A stretch of DNA of 64,000 nt from Rossellomorea aquimaris (GTDB taxonomy: Bacteria; Bacillota; Bacilli; Bacillales; Bacillaceae_B). This document shows positions 43,291 through 51,939 of this stretch, piece after piece. The notes under the pieces are model-generated. The model was given only the letters and a program-made list of their open reading frames with translations, was not told the origin of the DNA and made no database searches. Positions within the stretch are counted from its first letter, which is position 1. Each line of letters opens with the position of its first letter. Location of the stretch: contig NZ_JXZC01000001.1 of the NCBI RefSeq assembly GCF_000935355.1, forward strand, positions 124,001 to 188,000, in the 5' to 3' direction. The position numbers and the translations under genes were made by a program.

Positions 43291-44189
43291 ACGTATTGGA
43301 AGTAACGTCTTTAGAAAAGAAGTATAGGGAAAAGCCTGCTGTGAAGAATCTTTCTTTTCAATTAGAACAAGGTCGTTGTACAGCTCTTCTGGGTCCCAAT
43401 GGAGCGGGGAAAACCACTACTTTAAATATGCTTGCAGGGTTGATTACACCTACTAATGGATTGATTTCAACCAGGGAACCCTCTCGGGATATACGGGAAA
43501 TGATCGGCTACCTGCCCCAATATCCTTCCTTTTTTGAATGGATGAAAGGAAAAGAATTTCTCATCTTTTCAGGTGAAATAGCTGGATTAACGAGGAAATC
43601 ATCTCAAAATCGAAGTGAAGAACTTCTAGAGCTAGTCGGTTTGCAGGAAGGAAAGGACCGGATAATTGGCCATTATTCTGGTGGAATGAAGCAGCGATTA
43701 GGGATAGCTCAAGCTCTTATTCATCAGCCGAAGCTATTAATCCTTGATGAACCTGTCTCTGCCCTAGATCCTTTCGGGAGAAGAGAAGTGCTGGAGCTGT
43801 TAAAAAAGTTAAAGAAGGAAACGACGATCCTTTTTTCTACCCATATTTTGAATGATGCAGAACAAGTTTGTGATGACGTGTTGTTCTTGCACGGTGGTGT
43901 GCTGATTGAAGAAGGGCCTCTAGTAGAAGTGAAAAAAAGACACCAGACACCGAGATTGAACCTGTATTTTAACGAAGATAGCGAAAAGTATAAACCGTAT
44001 CTGCTGCAAAAAGATTGGGTCCATCATCTGATAGCAGACAGAAATCGACTCTCTTTCGAAGTAAGTGAACTGGAGAGGGATAGAGCAAGAATCTTTTCTT
44101 TGATCTCAGAAAACCATTGGGGAGTGACTAGATTTGAAACAAGTGAACAAAGCCTTGAAGAGCTATTCATGGAGGTGATTAAAAAATGA
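43287..44189 (+). CDS. yxlF: ABC transporter ATP-binding protein YxlF
   Basis: A 300-residue ATPase: Walker A GPNGAGKTT, Q-loop YLPQYPS, signature YSGGMKQRLG (variant of LSGGQ), Walker B LLILDEPVSALDP and switch His in FSTHIL. ATG 43287 overlaps the yxlE stop and has AAGGAGG 8 nt upstream. It powers the permease encoded next. The exported substrate is unknown. Confidence 0.93.
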   Translation: MNVLEVTSLEKKYREKPAVKNLSFQLEQGRCTALLGPNGAGKTTTLNMLAGLITPTNGLISTREPSRDIREMIGYLPQYPSFFEWMKGKEFLIFSGEIAGLTRKSSQNRSEELLELVGLQEGKDRIIGHYSGGMKQRLGIAQALIHQPKLLILDEPVSALDPFGRREVLELLKKLKKETTILFSTHILNDAEQVCDDVLFLHGGVLIEEGPLVEVKKRHQTPRLNLYFNEDSEKYKPYLLQKDWVHHLIADRNRLSFEVSELERDRARIFSLISENHWGVTRFETSEQSLEELFMEVIKK

Positions 44190-44962
44190 AAACATTCTGG
44201 GTTTTATTCAGAAAAGAAATGCTGGAACTAATACGGAATTATAAGATGATTTGGATGCCTATCGTATTCATCTTATTCGGCTTAACGGAGCCATTGACGG
44301 CATTTTATTTACCAGACATTATTAATTCAGTAGGGGATCTGCCGGAAGGAACGGTCATCAGCATTCCAACGCCATCATCTGAAGAAGTGTTATTATCGAC
44401 TATCAGCCAGTTCAGTACCTTTGGTGTCCTCATCATCGTGTTAGGTTTCATGGGAACGATTGCAGGAGAGAGAAAGAGCGGAAATGCTGTTATGGTATTG
44501 GTAAAGCCCGTATCATACGCAGCTTATATATATTCAAAATGGATGGCTGCATTTGTTCTGGTGTGGATCTCCTATGGACTGGGGATGATATCCAGCTGGT
44601 ATTATATTCAAGTATTATTTAACGGAATAGGCTATACATCATTCCTACAGGGATTCCTCGTTTATGGCTTGTGGCTTACCTTTATCTTAACATTGGTCGT
44701 CTTCATGAGCAGTTTAGTAAAAACTTCTGGCCTTGCAGGGTTCTTTACGTTTGGGATCGCCATAGTATTAACCTTTGTCTCAGGATACATGACCAAAACC
44801 TTAAAGTGGTCTCCAGGGCAGCTATCCAACTATGTAAATGAAATCGTTCATTACAGCACGTGGCCGGATCACCTGACAGGAACCATTATCTTCACTATCA
44901 TCCTTTGCCTGGCTATCCTGCTCATAGCACCACCACTCTACAAGAAAAAAGATTTGATCTGA
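44186..44962 (+). CDS. yxlG: ABC-2 type permease YxlG
   Basis: A 258-residue membrane protein with six hydrophobic segments; the N-terminal KEMLELIRNYKMIWMPI is characteristic of ABC-2 permeases of the NosY/YxlG group, and GERKSGNAVMVLVKP follows helix 2. The 4-nt ATGA overlap with yxlF indicates coupling. Confidence 0.9.
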   Translation: MKTFWVLFRKEMLELIRNYKMIWMPIVFILFGLTEPLTAFYLPDIINSVGDLPEGTVISIPTPSSEEVLLSTISQFSTFGVLIIVLGFMGTIAGERKSGNAVMVLVKPVSYAAYIYSKWMAAFVLVWISYGLGMISSWYYIQVLFNGIGYTSFLQGFLVYGLWLTFILTLVVFMSSLVKTSGLAGFFTFGIAIVLTFVSGYMTKTLKWSPGQLSNYVNEIVHYSTWPDHLTGTIIFTIILCLAILLIAPPLYKKKDLI

Positions 44963-44976
44963 CCAACTCAGCTCCC

Positions 44977-45000
44977 TTTTTTGAGGGACGGACCTGGGGA
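44977..45000. repeat. Short dispersed repeat, copy 1
   Basis: A 24-nt sequence, six T followed by GAGGGACGGACCTGGGGA, is identical to 51630-51653. Here it abuts the start of a GNAT reading frame and replaces any ribosome binding site. Confidence 0.75.
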
Positions 45001-45394
45001 CCCTGCTGTTCAAATCAGCCCTGTCCAGGCTGAAGATGAAAATGAGTTATTGATGTGGGTTGAGGGGCATTTTGGAAAACCATGGTCAAAAACGTTGTTA
45101 CAAGCCTTTCAATCATCAGGGGATTCCATCCCGATTATCAAAGCGAAAGAAAAAGGTGAATTGATTGGATTTGCAGCATTTGATGTTTATAAAAATAAAA
45201 AAGGGATATACGGACCGATGGGGGTCCTCCAGGCCACTCGCCATAAGGGAGTGGGAAAGGGTCTCCTTTATCATGCATTGCAGGGCATGCAAGAGAAAGG
45301 GTATATGTACGCCGTATTAAAAGAAGCCGGACCCATCGAATTCTATGAGAAAATGTGTAACGCCAAGCTTATTCCCCTGATGACCGATGAATGA
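44981..45394 (+). pseudogene. GNAT acetyltransferase with displaced or lost 5' end
   Basis: Up to 137 residues of a GNAT fold: GPMGVLQATRHKGVGKGLLYHALQGMQEKGY contains the acetyl-CoA site RxxGxG. The only upstream in-frame start is a TTG inside the dispersed repeat, with no ribosome site; the next in-frame ATG (45053) is inside the domain and also lacks one. The first codons encoded by the repeat (RDGPGDP) are unlikely to be original. It may be a broken gene or be expressed by read-through from yxlG. Confidence 0.55.
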
Positions 45395-45544
45395 GAGACC
45401 GAGAGGGAATCATAAGGAATGAAATCAATAAGTGGCTTGATCATTGAGCAAGTTAGTACACATTCTTACTGCTTTGTGGGAAAATATAGTGGTTTATTCG
45501 ATACCGGTGACGATAATGCTTGCATCATTAAGGAGGTATACAAG

Positions 45545-46420
45545 ATGATGATTGAACACACTGGCCTCGTTCTCGAAGGCGGAGGAATGAGGGGGATATA
45601 CACGGCAGGAGCATTGGAATACTTCCTGGAAAGAGGCATTGAATTTCCTTATGTGATCGGAGTATCTGCCGGGGCATGTAATGCGGCATCCTATTTATCT
45701 AAGCAAAATGGACGAAATAAAAAAGTGAATGTAGATTTTATCCGTGATCCAAAATATTTATCCTGGAGGAACTATTGGAAAACGGGAGAACTATTTGGAA
45801 TGGATTATGTGTTTGATGAAATACCAAATAAGCTGGTCCCTTTTGATTATGAAGCTTTTCACTCTAATTCAACGGAATTTATTGTCGGCACCACAGATTG
45901 TCATACAGGTAAACCGGCGTATTTCTCGAGAAGAGACTATGGGGACGAGCTTCTTACGGTTATCCGGGCGTCGAGTTCCCTGCCATTTGTCGCTCCGATC
46001 GTTGAGTTTGAATCCCGTCATCTCCTCGATGGAGGGATAAGTGACCCAGTTCCCATCGAAAAAGCTGAGCGGGACGGGTTTAAGAAAAATGTAGTCATTC
46101 TAACTAGAAACAGGGGCTATTATAAAAAGCCTTCACGTTTTTCTTTCCTTCTGAAAAGAAAGTATCCTCAATATCCTGAATTACATAAAACGATGATGAA
46201 CCGTTACTTGCGTTACAATCAAACGATCAAGGAATTAGAAACGAGAGAAAAGAAAGGGGATGTCCTGATCATTCAACCCCAATACCCGTTAAAAGTAAGC
46301 CGTATTGAAAAAAATCCACAAAGGCTGGATGAATTGTACTGGCAGGGGTACCTTGATGCAGAGGCAAAAGAGAAAAAGATAATTGAATGGAATCGCTCAG
46401 CGGCTCCAGTTCACTCATAA
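45545..46420 (+). CDS. Patatin-like phospholipase
   Basis: A 291-residue hydrolase with the Ser-Asp dyad: oxyanion loop EGGGMRGIYTAG, nucleophile GVSAG and Asp in LLDGGISDPVP. It resembles YchK/YlbK-RssA type bacterial patatins acting on phospholipid acyl esters. AAGGAGG lies 8 nt before ATG 45545; the longer open frame (to 45419) has no site. Confidence 0.9.
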   Translation: MMIEHTGLVLEGGGMRGIYTAGALEYFLERGIEFPYVIGVSAGACNAASYLSKQNGRNKKVNVDFIRDPKYLSWRNYWKTGELFGMDYVFDEIPNKLVPFDYEAFHSNSTEFIVGTTDCHTGKPAYFSRRDYGDELLTVIRASSSLPFVAPIVEFESRHLLDGGISDPVPIEKAERDGFKKNVVILTRNRGYYKKPSRFSFLLKRKYPQYPELHKTMMNRYLRYNQTIKELETREKKGDVLIIQPQYPLKVSRIEKNPQRLDELYWQGYLDAEAKEKKIIEWNRSAAPVHS

Positions 46421-46425
46421 CATAT

Positions 46426-46483
46426 AAGCCAACGATTGTCAGAAAATCTTCTCATGAGGGTTCTGTATGCGTTGGCTTTTTCC
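46426..46483 (+). terminator. Long-loop terminator of the patatin gene
   Basis: AAGCCAACG (46426-46434) pairs with CGTTGGCTT (46470-46478) followed by TTTCC. Confidence 0.65.
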
Positions 46484-46552
46484 TGTTGATTGGTCTAATT
46501 AAGGGATTTTCACATACATATGATAGAGATTCCTTGAAAGGACGAGCATTTC

Positions 46553-47248
46553 ATGAACCTCTATCAAATCTACAAAAATGAACAATATACGTTGCTTTAT
46601 CGCAGTACCATGTATTTTCTTATAGGTGTAGGAATGCTGATGGTGACTCAACAACTATATTATTTTCCCCTGCTGATTTTTATACCTGCGTTTTCAAATC
46701 TTTATCTCAGCTTTAGTATGAAGAAGGAGCTAAAGAAAGCGAACCGACTATTTTATGAGAATATCCCTGTTTCCGAGCATGCATTAATCGGGGTTCAGAC
46801 GAAAGAAGGTTCATATTACGTAAAAACGAATGGATGGTCAGAATACTTTATTCAAAGAACGTCCTTGATCAACAAACCGAAGCATTACATGCTTCACCGG
46901 AAAAATAAACACCCGATGGCAATTTCCAAATGGAGCAGAACCATGAAAATTGATCAAGGAGGAGCCGGAAAGATTTTTCACTTGAAATATCAGAGCTCTA
47001 CTGCTATCGAATGGAGAAGTGACGAGGGTGACACGATTATCGTTTATAAAGGAAACAAAAGATGGATTTTGAATTATAACAAAAAAAATTATTTATCCTT
47101 ACAAAAAGGATATCTTCCTCAAAGTGTTCAACAACTTTTCGATTATCATCATAGCTATGTTTCATTTTATGAAGCATATAGCGAAGAACTTGATTGGCTT
47201 CTTATTTTTCTATGGTATGTAGACAGCGATTATTTTCTTACAGCATAG
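46553..47248 (+). CDS. Membrane-anchored protein of unknown function
   Basis: A 231-residue protein with two adjacent N-terminal helices (about 20-57) and a beta-rich soluble part with many Tyr and Lys (GSYYVKTNGWSEYFIQ, GKIFHLKYQSS). The soluble part might be a tubby-like fold, but this is a weak impression. AAAGGACG lies about 10 nt before the ATG. No family assigned. Confidence 0.6.
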   Translation: MNLYQIYKNEQYTLLYRSTMYFLIGVGMLMVTQQLYYFPLLIFIPAFSNLYLSFSMKKELKKANRLFYENIPVSEHALIGVQTKEGSYYVKTNGWSEYFIQRTSLINKPKHYMLHRKNKHPMAISKWSRTMKIDQGGAGKIFHLKYQSSTAIEWRSDEGDTIIVYKGNKRWILNYNKKNYLSLQKGYLPQSVQQLFDYHHSYVSFYEAYSEELDWLLIFLWYVDSDYFLTA

Positions 47249-47304
47249 TCATCCTTTTCCCCCAGTTGGGAAAGCTAAATAGGAATGTTCGTGGAGGTGA
47301 GATG

Positions 47305-47625
47305 ATGAATGCCGATTACAAACCATGTTTAACGGCTTTGCAACGATGTCTTGAAGCATGTAATATTTGCTACCATGCATCCCTGAAGGAAGAAAAAGCG
47401 ATGATGATGTGCATAGAGCTGGACCGGGAATGCGCAGGTATCTGTTCATATGCTATTAACGCCATGCAGCGAAGCAGTAAATTTGTTCAACAAATTCTGG
47501 TCGTCTGTGCAGATATCTGTGATGCATGCGGAACAGAATGCAATTCTCATGACCAGCAACATTGTAAGGACTGCGCAAAAGCCTGTTTTGAATGTGCGGA
47601 AGAATGCAGGAAGCTATTAGCATAA
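47305..47625 (+). CDS. Four-helix-bundle copper-storage-like protein (Csp/DUF326)
   Basis: A 106-residue Cys-rich protein: CLTALQRCLEACNICYHAS, MCIELDRECAGICSYA, CADICDACGTECNSH and CKDCAKACFECAEECRK place many Cys inside predicted helices, as in Csp3/YhjQ proteins that hold Cu(I) within the bundle. No signal peptide, so cytosolic. GGAGGTGA favours ATG 47305 over ATG 47302. Confidence 0.85.
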   Translation: MNADYKPCLTALQRCLEACNICYHASLKEEKAMMMCIELDRECAGICSYAINAMQRSSKFVQQILVVCADICDACGTECNSHDQQHCKDCAKACFECAEECRKLLA

Positions 47626-47631
47626 TAAATG

Positions 47632-47666
47632 GAGGATGCTTCTATTAAGTAGAGGCATTCTTTTTA
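47632..47666 (+). terminator. Terminator of the Csp-like gene
   Basis: GGATGCTTCTA pairs with TAGAGGCATTC (wobbles included) around TTAAG, followed by TTTTT. Confidence 0.75.
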
Positions 47667-47814
47667 TCCTTGTAGCATTTTCTTGGTGCTTGCAGTCAGG
47701 AATAGAGAGATATTTTTACTATTATATTCAAAAAATCAGTACAAAAATAAATTTTTAGAGCTCCTTACATGATTTCATTTAGAAAACTATGATAGAATAA
47801 TGATAATCGAATAG

Positions 47815-47955
47815 GTTTCCTTCGGGGCAGGGTGAAATTCCCTACCGGCGGTGATGAGCGCATGCTCTCAGTCCGTGACCCGTCTAATGAAAATTAGACG
47901 GTGGATTTGGTGGAATTCCAAAGCCGACAGTGAAAGTCTGGATGGGAGAAGGAAC
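47815..47955 (+). promoter_or_regulatory. FMN riboswitch (RFN element)
   Basis: The conserved core is present: CTTCGGGGCAGGGTGAAATT, CCCTACCGGCGGTGAT, GGATTTGGTGGAATTCC, AAAGCCGACAGT and GTCTGGATGGGAGAAGG, closed by TTCCTTC/GAAGGAA as P1. FMN binding would favour the terminator at 48059 and switch off the rib operon. The variable arm is a CGTCTAAT/ATTAGACG hairpin. Confidence 0.97.
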
Positions 47956-48058
47956 GGCAGTATTTACTTGATGCAGACGCGAGAAGTCTCTCTTTTTTGG
48001 GAGTTGTGTTTCCAAAAAAAGAAATCATGTAGATGCTTTATTTAGTCATGCCAACTTC

Positions 48059-48090
48059 CCCCAAGTAAAAACTTACTTGGGGTTATTTAT
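48059..48090 (+). terminator. Riboswitch-controlled terminator before ribD
   Basis: CCCCAAGTAA (48059-48068) and TTACTTGGGG (48073-48082) form a perfect 10-bp stem with loop AAAC, followed by TTATTTATTTT. It lies between the FMN aptamer and ribD. Confidence 0.85.
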
Positions 48091-48128
48091 TTTAAAATAA
48101 TAGTGATTATAGAGGGGAGGTACAATGC

Positions 48129-49214
48129 TTGAACCATTCACAATATATGAAGCTTGCCCTCTCAATGGCAAAGACCACCCAAGGTCAAACATCACCCAAT
48201 CCTGCCGTTGGAGCGGTCGTGGTGAGAAATGGTGAAGTCGTTGGGATGGGTGCACACCTCAAAGCAGGAGAAGATCACGCAGAGGTTCATGCCATAAAGA
48301 TGGCAGGAGACAAGGCGCAGGGGAGTGACGTCTATGTCACGCTGGAACCATGTTCTCATTACGGTAAAACACCTCCCTGTTCAGAGCTTCTGATTTCTAG
48401 CGGAGTGAGTCGGGTCCATATTGCAAGTACAGATCCAAATCCCCTAGTCGCGGGAAGAGGAATTCAACAGTTGAGGGATGCTGGCATAGAAGTAAGGGTT
48501 GGAGAGCTTGAAGAAGAAGCCCTCGAACTAAATAAGCACTTTTTCCATTTCATCCAATACGGCACGCCTTATATAACCCTAAAGACAGCAGTTACATTAG
48601 ACGGGAAAACAGCTTCAGCTTCAGGGGATAGTAAATGGATCACCTCAGAAGCTTCACGCACAGATGTCCACTATGATCGTCACCGGCATGACGCGATATT
48701 AGTAGGAGTCAATACCGTTATTCAGGACAACCCACACCTTACCACCCGTTTGCCCCAAGGTGGAAAAAACCCCATTCGAATTATATTAGATACCTTTTTA
48801 CGGACACCTCTCCACTCCCATGTAGTGGAAGACCCAGAAAGCAGGACGCTCATCTTCACGGGCAGTTCTGTCAATGAAGAACAGAAGAAGCCATATATGG
48901 AATCAGGCTGTGAAATCATCACCCTTTCAGAGGAAAGGATAGACATTCACACAGTATTAAAAGAACTGGGTGCCCGGCATATCGGATCCCTTTATGTAGA
49001 AGGTGGATCCACTATTCATTCCTCTTTTTTAAAGGAAAAAGCCTTTCAGGAATTGGTTATGTACATGTCTCCCAAGCTTGTAGGCGGAAGCTCTGCCTTC
49101 ACCAGTTTTGGAGGGGAAGGTTTCCCGACCATTGCAGAAGGTCTTGAAGTGGAGATTAAGAGCCTTGAACGGGTAGGAGAGGACATTAAAATTGTTGCTC
49201 TGCCTAAGAGTTAA
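48129..49214 (+). CDS. ribD: Riboflavin biosynthesis deaminase/reductase RibD
   Basis: A 361-residue bifunctional enzyme. The N-terminal deaminase has the zinc motif HAEVHAIKMAG and PCSHYGKTPPCSE; the C-terminal reductase has KTAVTLDGKTAS, GDSKWITS and YVEGGSTIHSSF. It converts the first pyrimidine intermediate of the GTP branch. TTG 48129 lies 8-9 nt after GGGGAGG; the next in-frame ATG would remove conserved residues NHSQY only. Confidence 0.95.
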   Translation: MNHSQYMKLALSMAKTTQGQTSPNPAVGAVVVRNGEVVGMGAHLKAGEDHAEVHAIKMAGDKAQGSDVYVTLEPCSHYGKTPPCSELLISSGVSRVHIASTDPNPLVAGRGIQQLRDAGIEVRVGELEEEALELNKHFFHFIQYGTPYITLKTAVTLDGKTASASGDSKWITSEASRTDVHYDRHRHDAILVGVNTVIQDNPHLTTRLPQGGKNPIRIILDTFLRTPLHSHVVEDPESRTLIFTGSSVNEEQKKPYMESGCEIITLSEERIDIHTVLKELGARHIGSLYVEGGSTIHSSFLKEKAFQELVMYMSPKLVGGSSAFTSFGGEGFPTIAEGLEVEIKSLERVGEDIKIVALPKS

Positions 49215-49238
49215 CCTTTTTGAAAGGAGGAGAAAGGG

Positions 49239-49895
49239 ATGTTTACTGGAATCATTGAAGAAATCGGATCAGTTGAACGCATGAAAAAATCCTCCTCATC
49301 CATGGAACTGACGATAACAGCAGGGCGTGTTCTGGAAGACGTTCATATTGGAGATAGCATCAGTGTGAATGGTGTCTGTTTAACGGTTACTTCATTCACC
49401 TCCAGGCAATTTCAAGTGGATGTGATGCCTGAAACCTTTGAAGGTACAACGCTCAGAAACCTGTCCCACGGTTCTAAAGTCAACCTGGAGAGGGCGATGG
49501 CTGCAAATGGTCGTTTCGGAGGGCATTTCGTTAATGGGCATGTCGATGGAGTAGGGACGATTGTGAGGGTAGAGAAAGTTGAAAATGCCTGGTATATGGA
49601 TATTACCATTCCGGAAAATCAAAGCCATTTATTTATCATGAAGGGCTCTGTTGCAATAGACGGCACTTCCCTTACTGTGTTTGATGTGAAAAATAACACC
49701 ATTACGATTTCGTTGATCCCACAAACGAGAGGTGATACGGTTCTTGGCGAAAAGAAAGTAGGGGACCGCGTCAACATCGAATGTGACGTAATGGCGAAAT
49801 ATTTTCATCGCTTCTATGAAGCAAAGGAACAATCTAAGAGTACTTCAAGCGGCATCAGCTATGATTTTTTAACTCAAAATGGTTTCGCTGACTAA
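49239..49895 (+). CDS. ribE: Riboflavin synthase alpha subunit RibE
   Basis: A 218-residue protein made of two homologous beta-barrels, each starting [10 protein letters not shown]-like and [14 protein letters not shown]-like; SVNGVCLTV and AIDGTSLTV are the paired lumazine-site motifs. It dismutates two lumazines to riboflavin. Strong AAAGGAGG before the ATG, 24 nt after ribD. Confidence 0.95.
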   Translation: MFTGIIEEIGSVERMKKSSSSMELTITAGRVLEDVHIGDSISVNGVCLTVTSFTSRQFQVDVMPETFEGTTLRNLSHGSKVNLERAMAANGRFGGHFVNGHVDGVGTIVRVEKVENAWYMDITIPENQSHLFIMKGSVAIDGTSLTVFDVKNNTITISLIPQTRGDTVLGEKKVGDRVNIECDVMAKYFHRFYEAKEQSKSTSSGISYDFLTQNGFAD

Positions 49896-49911
49896 TAGGA
49901 GGGGTTGCCCC

Positions 49912-51105
49912 ATGTTTAATAAGATTGAAGAAGCTCTGGAAGATTTACAAGCAGGTAAAGTTGTCATCGTTGTGGATGATGAAAACCGTGAAAATGAGGG
50001 GGACTTTGTCGCCCTAGCGGATAAGGCTACTCCTGAAGTCATTAATTTTATGGCTAAAGAAGGAAGAGGCTTAATTTGTGCCCCTATAACAGAGGAGATT
50101 GCACAAAAACTAAAGCTTGCACCGATGACGATGTCAAATACGGATCCTCATGGAACGGCCTTTACGATTTCTGTCGATCATAAATCAGCTACTACTGGAA
50201 TTAGTGCATTTGAGAGATCGAATACCATACAGGAATTATTGAACCCGGTCTCCATGCCCGAGGACTTTAAAAGACCTGGTCACGTCTTTCCCCTTGTCGC
50301 TAAAAAAGGAGGAGTACTAAAACGGGCAGGACATACAGAAGCGGCCATCGATTTGGCTGTTCTGTCAGGGGCACAGCCATCAGGCGTCATTTGTGAAATC
50401 ATGAATGAAGACGGCACGATGGCAAGGGTACCTGAATTGATGAAACTCGCTGATAAATGGAATCTTAAAATCATCTCAATTGAAGACCTGATCAGATACA
50501 GACGCAAAAAAGAAAAGCTTGTGACGAGGGAAGTTGAAATTGAACTTCCAACCGAATACGGAAATTTCAAAGCGGTAGCTTACACAGAAGACCTTACGGG
50601 AAAAGAGCATATCGCACTTGTGAAGGGACAATGGACTGAGGATGAAGACGTGCTAGTGCGTGTACATTCAGAATGCCTGACAGGGGATGTATTCGGTTCC
50701 AACCGCTGTGATTGTGGACCTCAGCTTGCCACAGCATTGACACAGATTGAAGAAGAGGGTAAAGGTGTACTCCTCTATATGAGGCAGGAAGGCCGTGGAA
50801 TTGGCCTGATCAACAAATTGAAAGCATATAAGCTTCAGGAACAGGGCTATGATACGGTTGAAGCCAATCACAAATTGGGTTTTGGCGCTGACTTGCGGGA
50901 GTATGGAATCGGCGCACAAATCCTCAGAGACCTAAATATAGAAAAAATTAGACTGCTCACCAACAATCCAAGGAAAATTGCCGGCATCAATGGATATGGA
51001 TTGGAAATTGTGGATCGTGTGCCGATTCAATTGCCGGCCAAATTTGAAAATGAAAAGTATTTGAAAACAAAGCATGCCAAGCTTGGACATTTACTTAAAT
51101 TTTAA
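49912..51105 (+). CDS. ribBA: Bifunctional DHBP synthase/GTP cyclohydrolase II RibBA
   Basis: A 397-residue fusion. Residues 1-200 are DHBP synthase ([25 protein letters not shown]); residues 205-397 are GTP cyclohydrolase II with the zinc Cys set in [18 protein letters not shown] and [21 protein letters not shown] sets ATG 49912, 16 nt after ribE. Confidence 0.96.
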   Translation: MFNKIEEALEDLQAGKVVIVVDDENRENEGDFVALADKATPEVINFMAKEGRGLICAPITEEIAQKLKLAPMTMSNTDPHGTAFTISVDHKSATTGISAFERSNTIQELLNPVSMPEDFKRPGHVFPLVAKKGGVLKRAGHTEAAIDLAVLSGAQPSGVICEIMNEDGTMARVPELMKLADKWNLKIISIEDLIRYRRKKEKLVTREVEIELPTEYGNFKAVAYTEDLTGKEHIALVKGQWTEDEDVLVRVHSECLTGDVFGSNRCDCGPQLATALTQIEEEGKGVLLYMRQEGRGIGLINKLKAYKLQEQGYDTVEANHKLGFGADLREYGIGAQILRDLNIEKIRLLTNNPRKIAGINGYGLEIVDRVPIQLPAKFENEKYLKTKHAKLGHLLKF

Positions 51106-51121
51106 TTAGGAGGAATATACA

Positions 51122-51592
51122 ATGAAAACAATTTATGAAGGTAATTTAGTCGGATCAGGATTAAGGGTTGCAATTGTCGTATCCCGTTTCAATGAGTTCA
51201 TTACATCAAAACTTCTGGGTGGGGCTGAAGATGCGTTAAAGCGACACGGTGTGGAAGAAGGAAATGTTTCTGTCACTTGGGTTCCGGGGGCGTTTGAAAT
51301 TCCTATGATCGCCAAAAAGCTTGCCCGTTCAGGGAAATATGATGCCGTTGTTACACTTGGAACGGTCATCCGCGGAGCAACCGCTCATTTTGAATACGTA
51401 AGCGGAGAAGTTGCAAAAGGAGTGGCCAATCTAAGCCTGCAGGAAGATGTACCCGTCATCTTTGGAGTACTGACAACAGATACAATCGAACAGGCCATCG
51501 AAAGAGCCGGCACAAAGGCTGGGAACAAAGGATGGGAAGCAGCGGTCTCAGCCATTGAAATGGCCAATTTGATCCGTGAGATAGATAAATAA
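51122..51592 (+). CDS. ribH: Lumazine synthase RibH
   Basis: A 156-residue 6,7-dimethyl-8-ribityllumazine synthase, the icosahedral-capsid type: [42 protein letters not shown] and [19 protein letters not shown]. Last gene of the operon before a terminator; no ribT follows. Confidence 0.96.
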   Translation: MKTIYEGNLVGSGLRVAIVVSRFNEFITSKLLGGAEDALKRHGVEEGNVSVTWVPGAFEIPMIAKKLARSGKYDAVVTLGTVIRGATAHFEYVSGEVAKGVANLSLQEDVPVIFGVLTTDTIEQAIERAGTKAGNKGWEAAVSAIEMANLIREIDK

Positions 51593-51605
51593 AATCGTAT
51601 TGACG

Positions 51606-51635
51606 AGTCTCCTATTATGGGAGACTTCTTTTTTT
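51606..51635 (+). terminator. Terminator of the rib operon
   Basis: AGTCTCC pairs with GGAGACT around TATTATG, followed by CTTCTTTTTTT. The dispersed repeat begins inside its T tract. Confidence 0.85.
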
Positions 51636-51653
51636 GAGGGACGGACCTGGGGA
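51630..51653. repeat. Short dispersed repeat, copy 2
   Basis: Identical over 24 nt to 44977-45000. It begins in the T tract of the rib terminator and is followed 18 nt later by the 21-bp periodic repeat. Confidence 0.75.
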
Positions 51654-51671
51654 ATATGTGGGTAAATTTGT

Positions 51672-51797
51672 AAATCGGCTGGATTATTCTCCAAATCGGC
51701 TGGATTCCTGGTGATTTCGGCTGGATTAAGCCAGAAAACGGCAGGATTTTTCACAAAAGCCGCTGGATTATGCAACTTTTCGGCCGTATTCTCGATA
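51672..51797. repeat. 21-bp periodic repeat, six degenerate units
   Basis: Six consecutive 21-bp units begin at 51672, 51693, 51714, 51735, 51756 and 51777. The core AAATCGGCTGGATT is best kept in units 1-3 and decays in 4-6 (ACGGCAGGATT, GCCGCTGGATT, TCGGCCGTATT); the last 7-8 bases vary. The 347-nt gap around it (51593-51939) contains no supported gene. Confidence 0.85.
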
Positions 51798-51939
51798 AAC
51801 TAGCAAAAATTCCGCCGCCTGTACCCATCAAAATACATATTGGCAAACGTCAGACCTTTTGCTAAAATAGTATTTTGTGGCTCCCCTTAATATGGGAGGA
51901 GCGGGTAGGGAGAGGGCAGTTTTATAGGAAGATTATAAT

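Noticed and set aside
45419-45544. Longer N-terminus for the patatin protein
   Set aside because: No ribosome site at the earlier ATG, whereas AAGGAGG is correctly spaced from 45545.
47851-48045. 64-codon frame inside the FMN riboswitch
   Set aside because: Lies within the conserved aptamer and terminator region; no ribosome site.
51548-51775. Minus-strand frame with NPAxxxx heptads
   Set aside because: It is produced by the 21-bp repeat, has no ribosome site, and continues into ribH antisense; reported as a repeat instead of a gene.
51672-51797. Possible CRISPR array
   Set aside because: Units are contiguous with no spacers and no cas genes are present.
51840-51939. Purine riboswitch before the NCS2 permease
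   Set aside because: The conserved three-way-junction sequences are not present.
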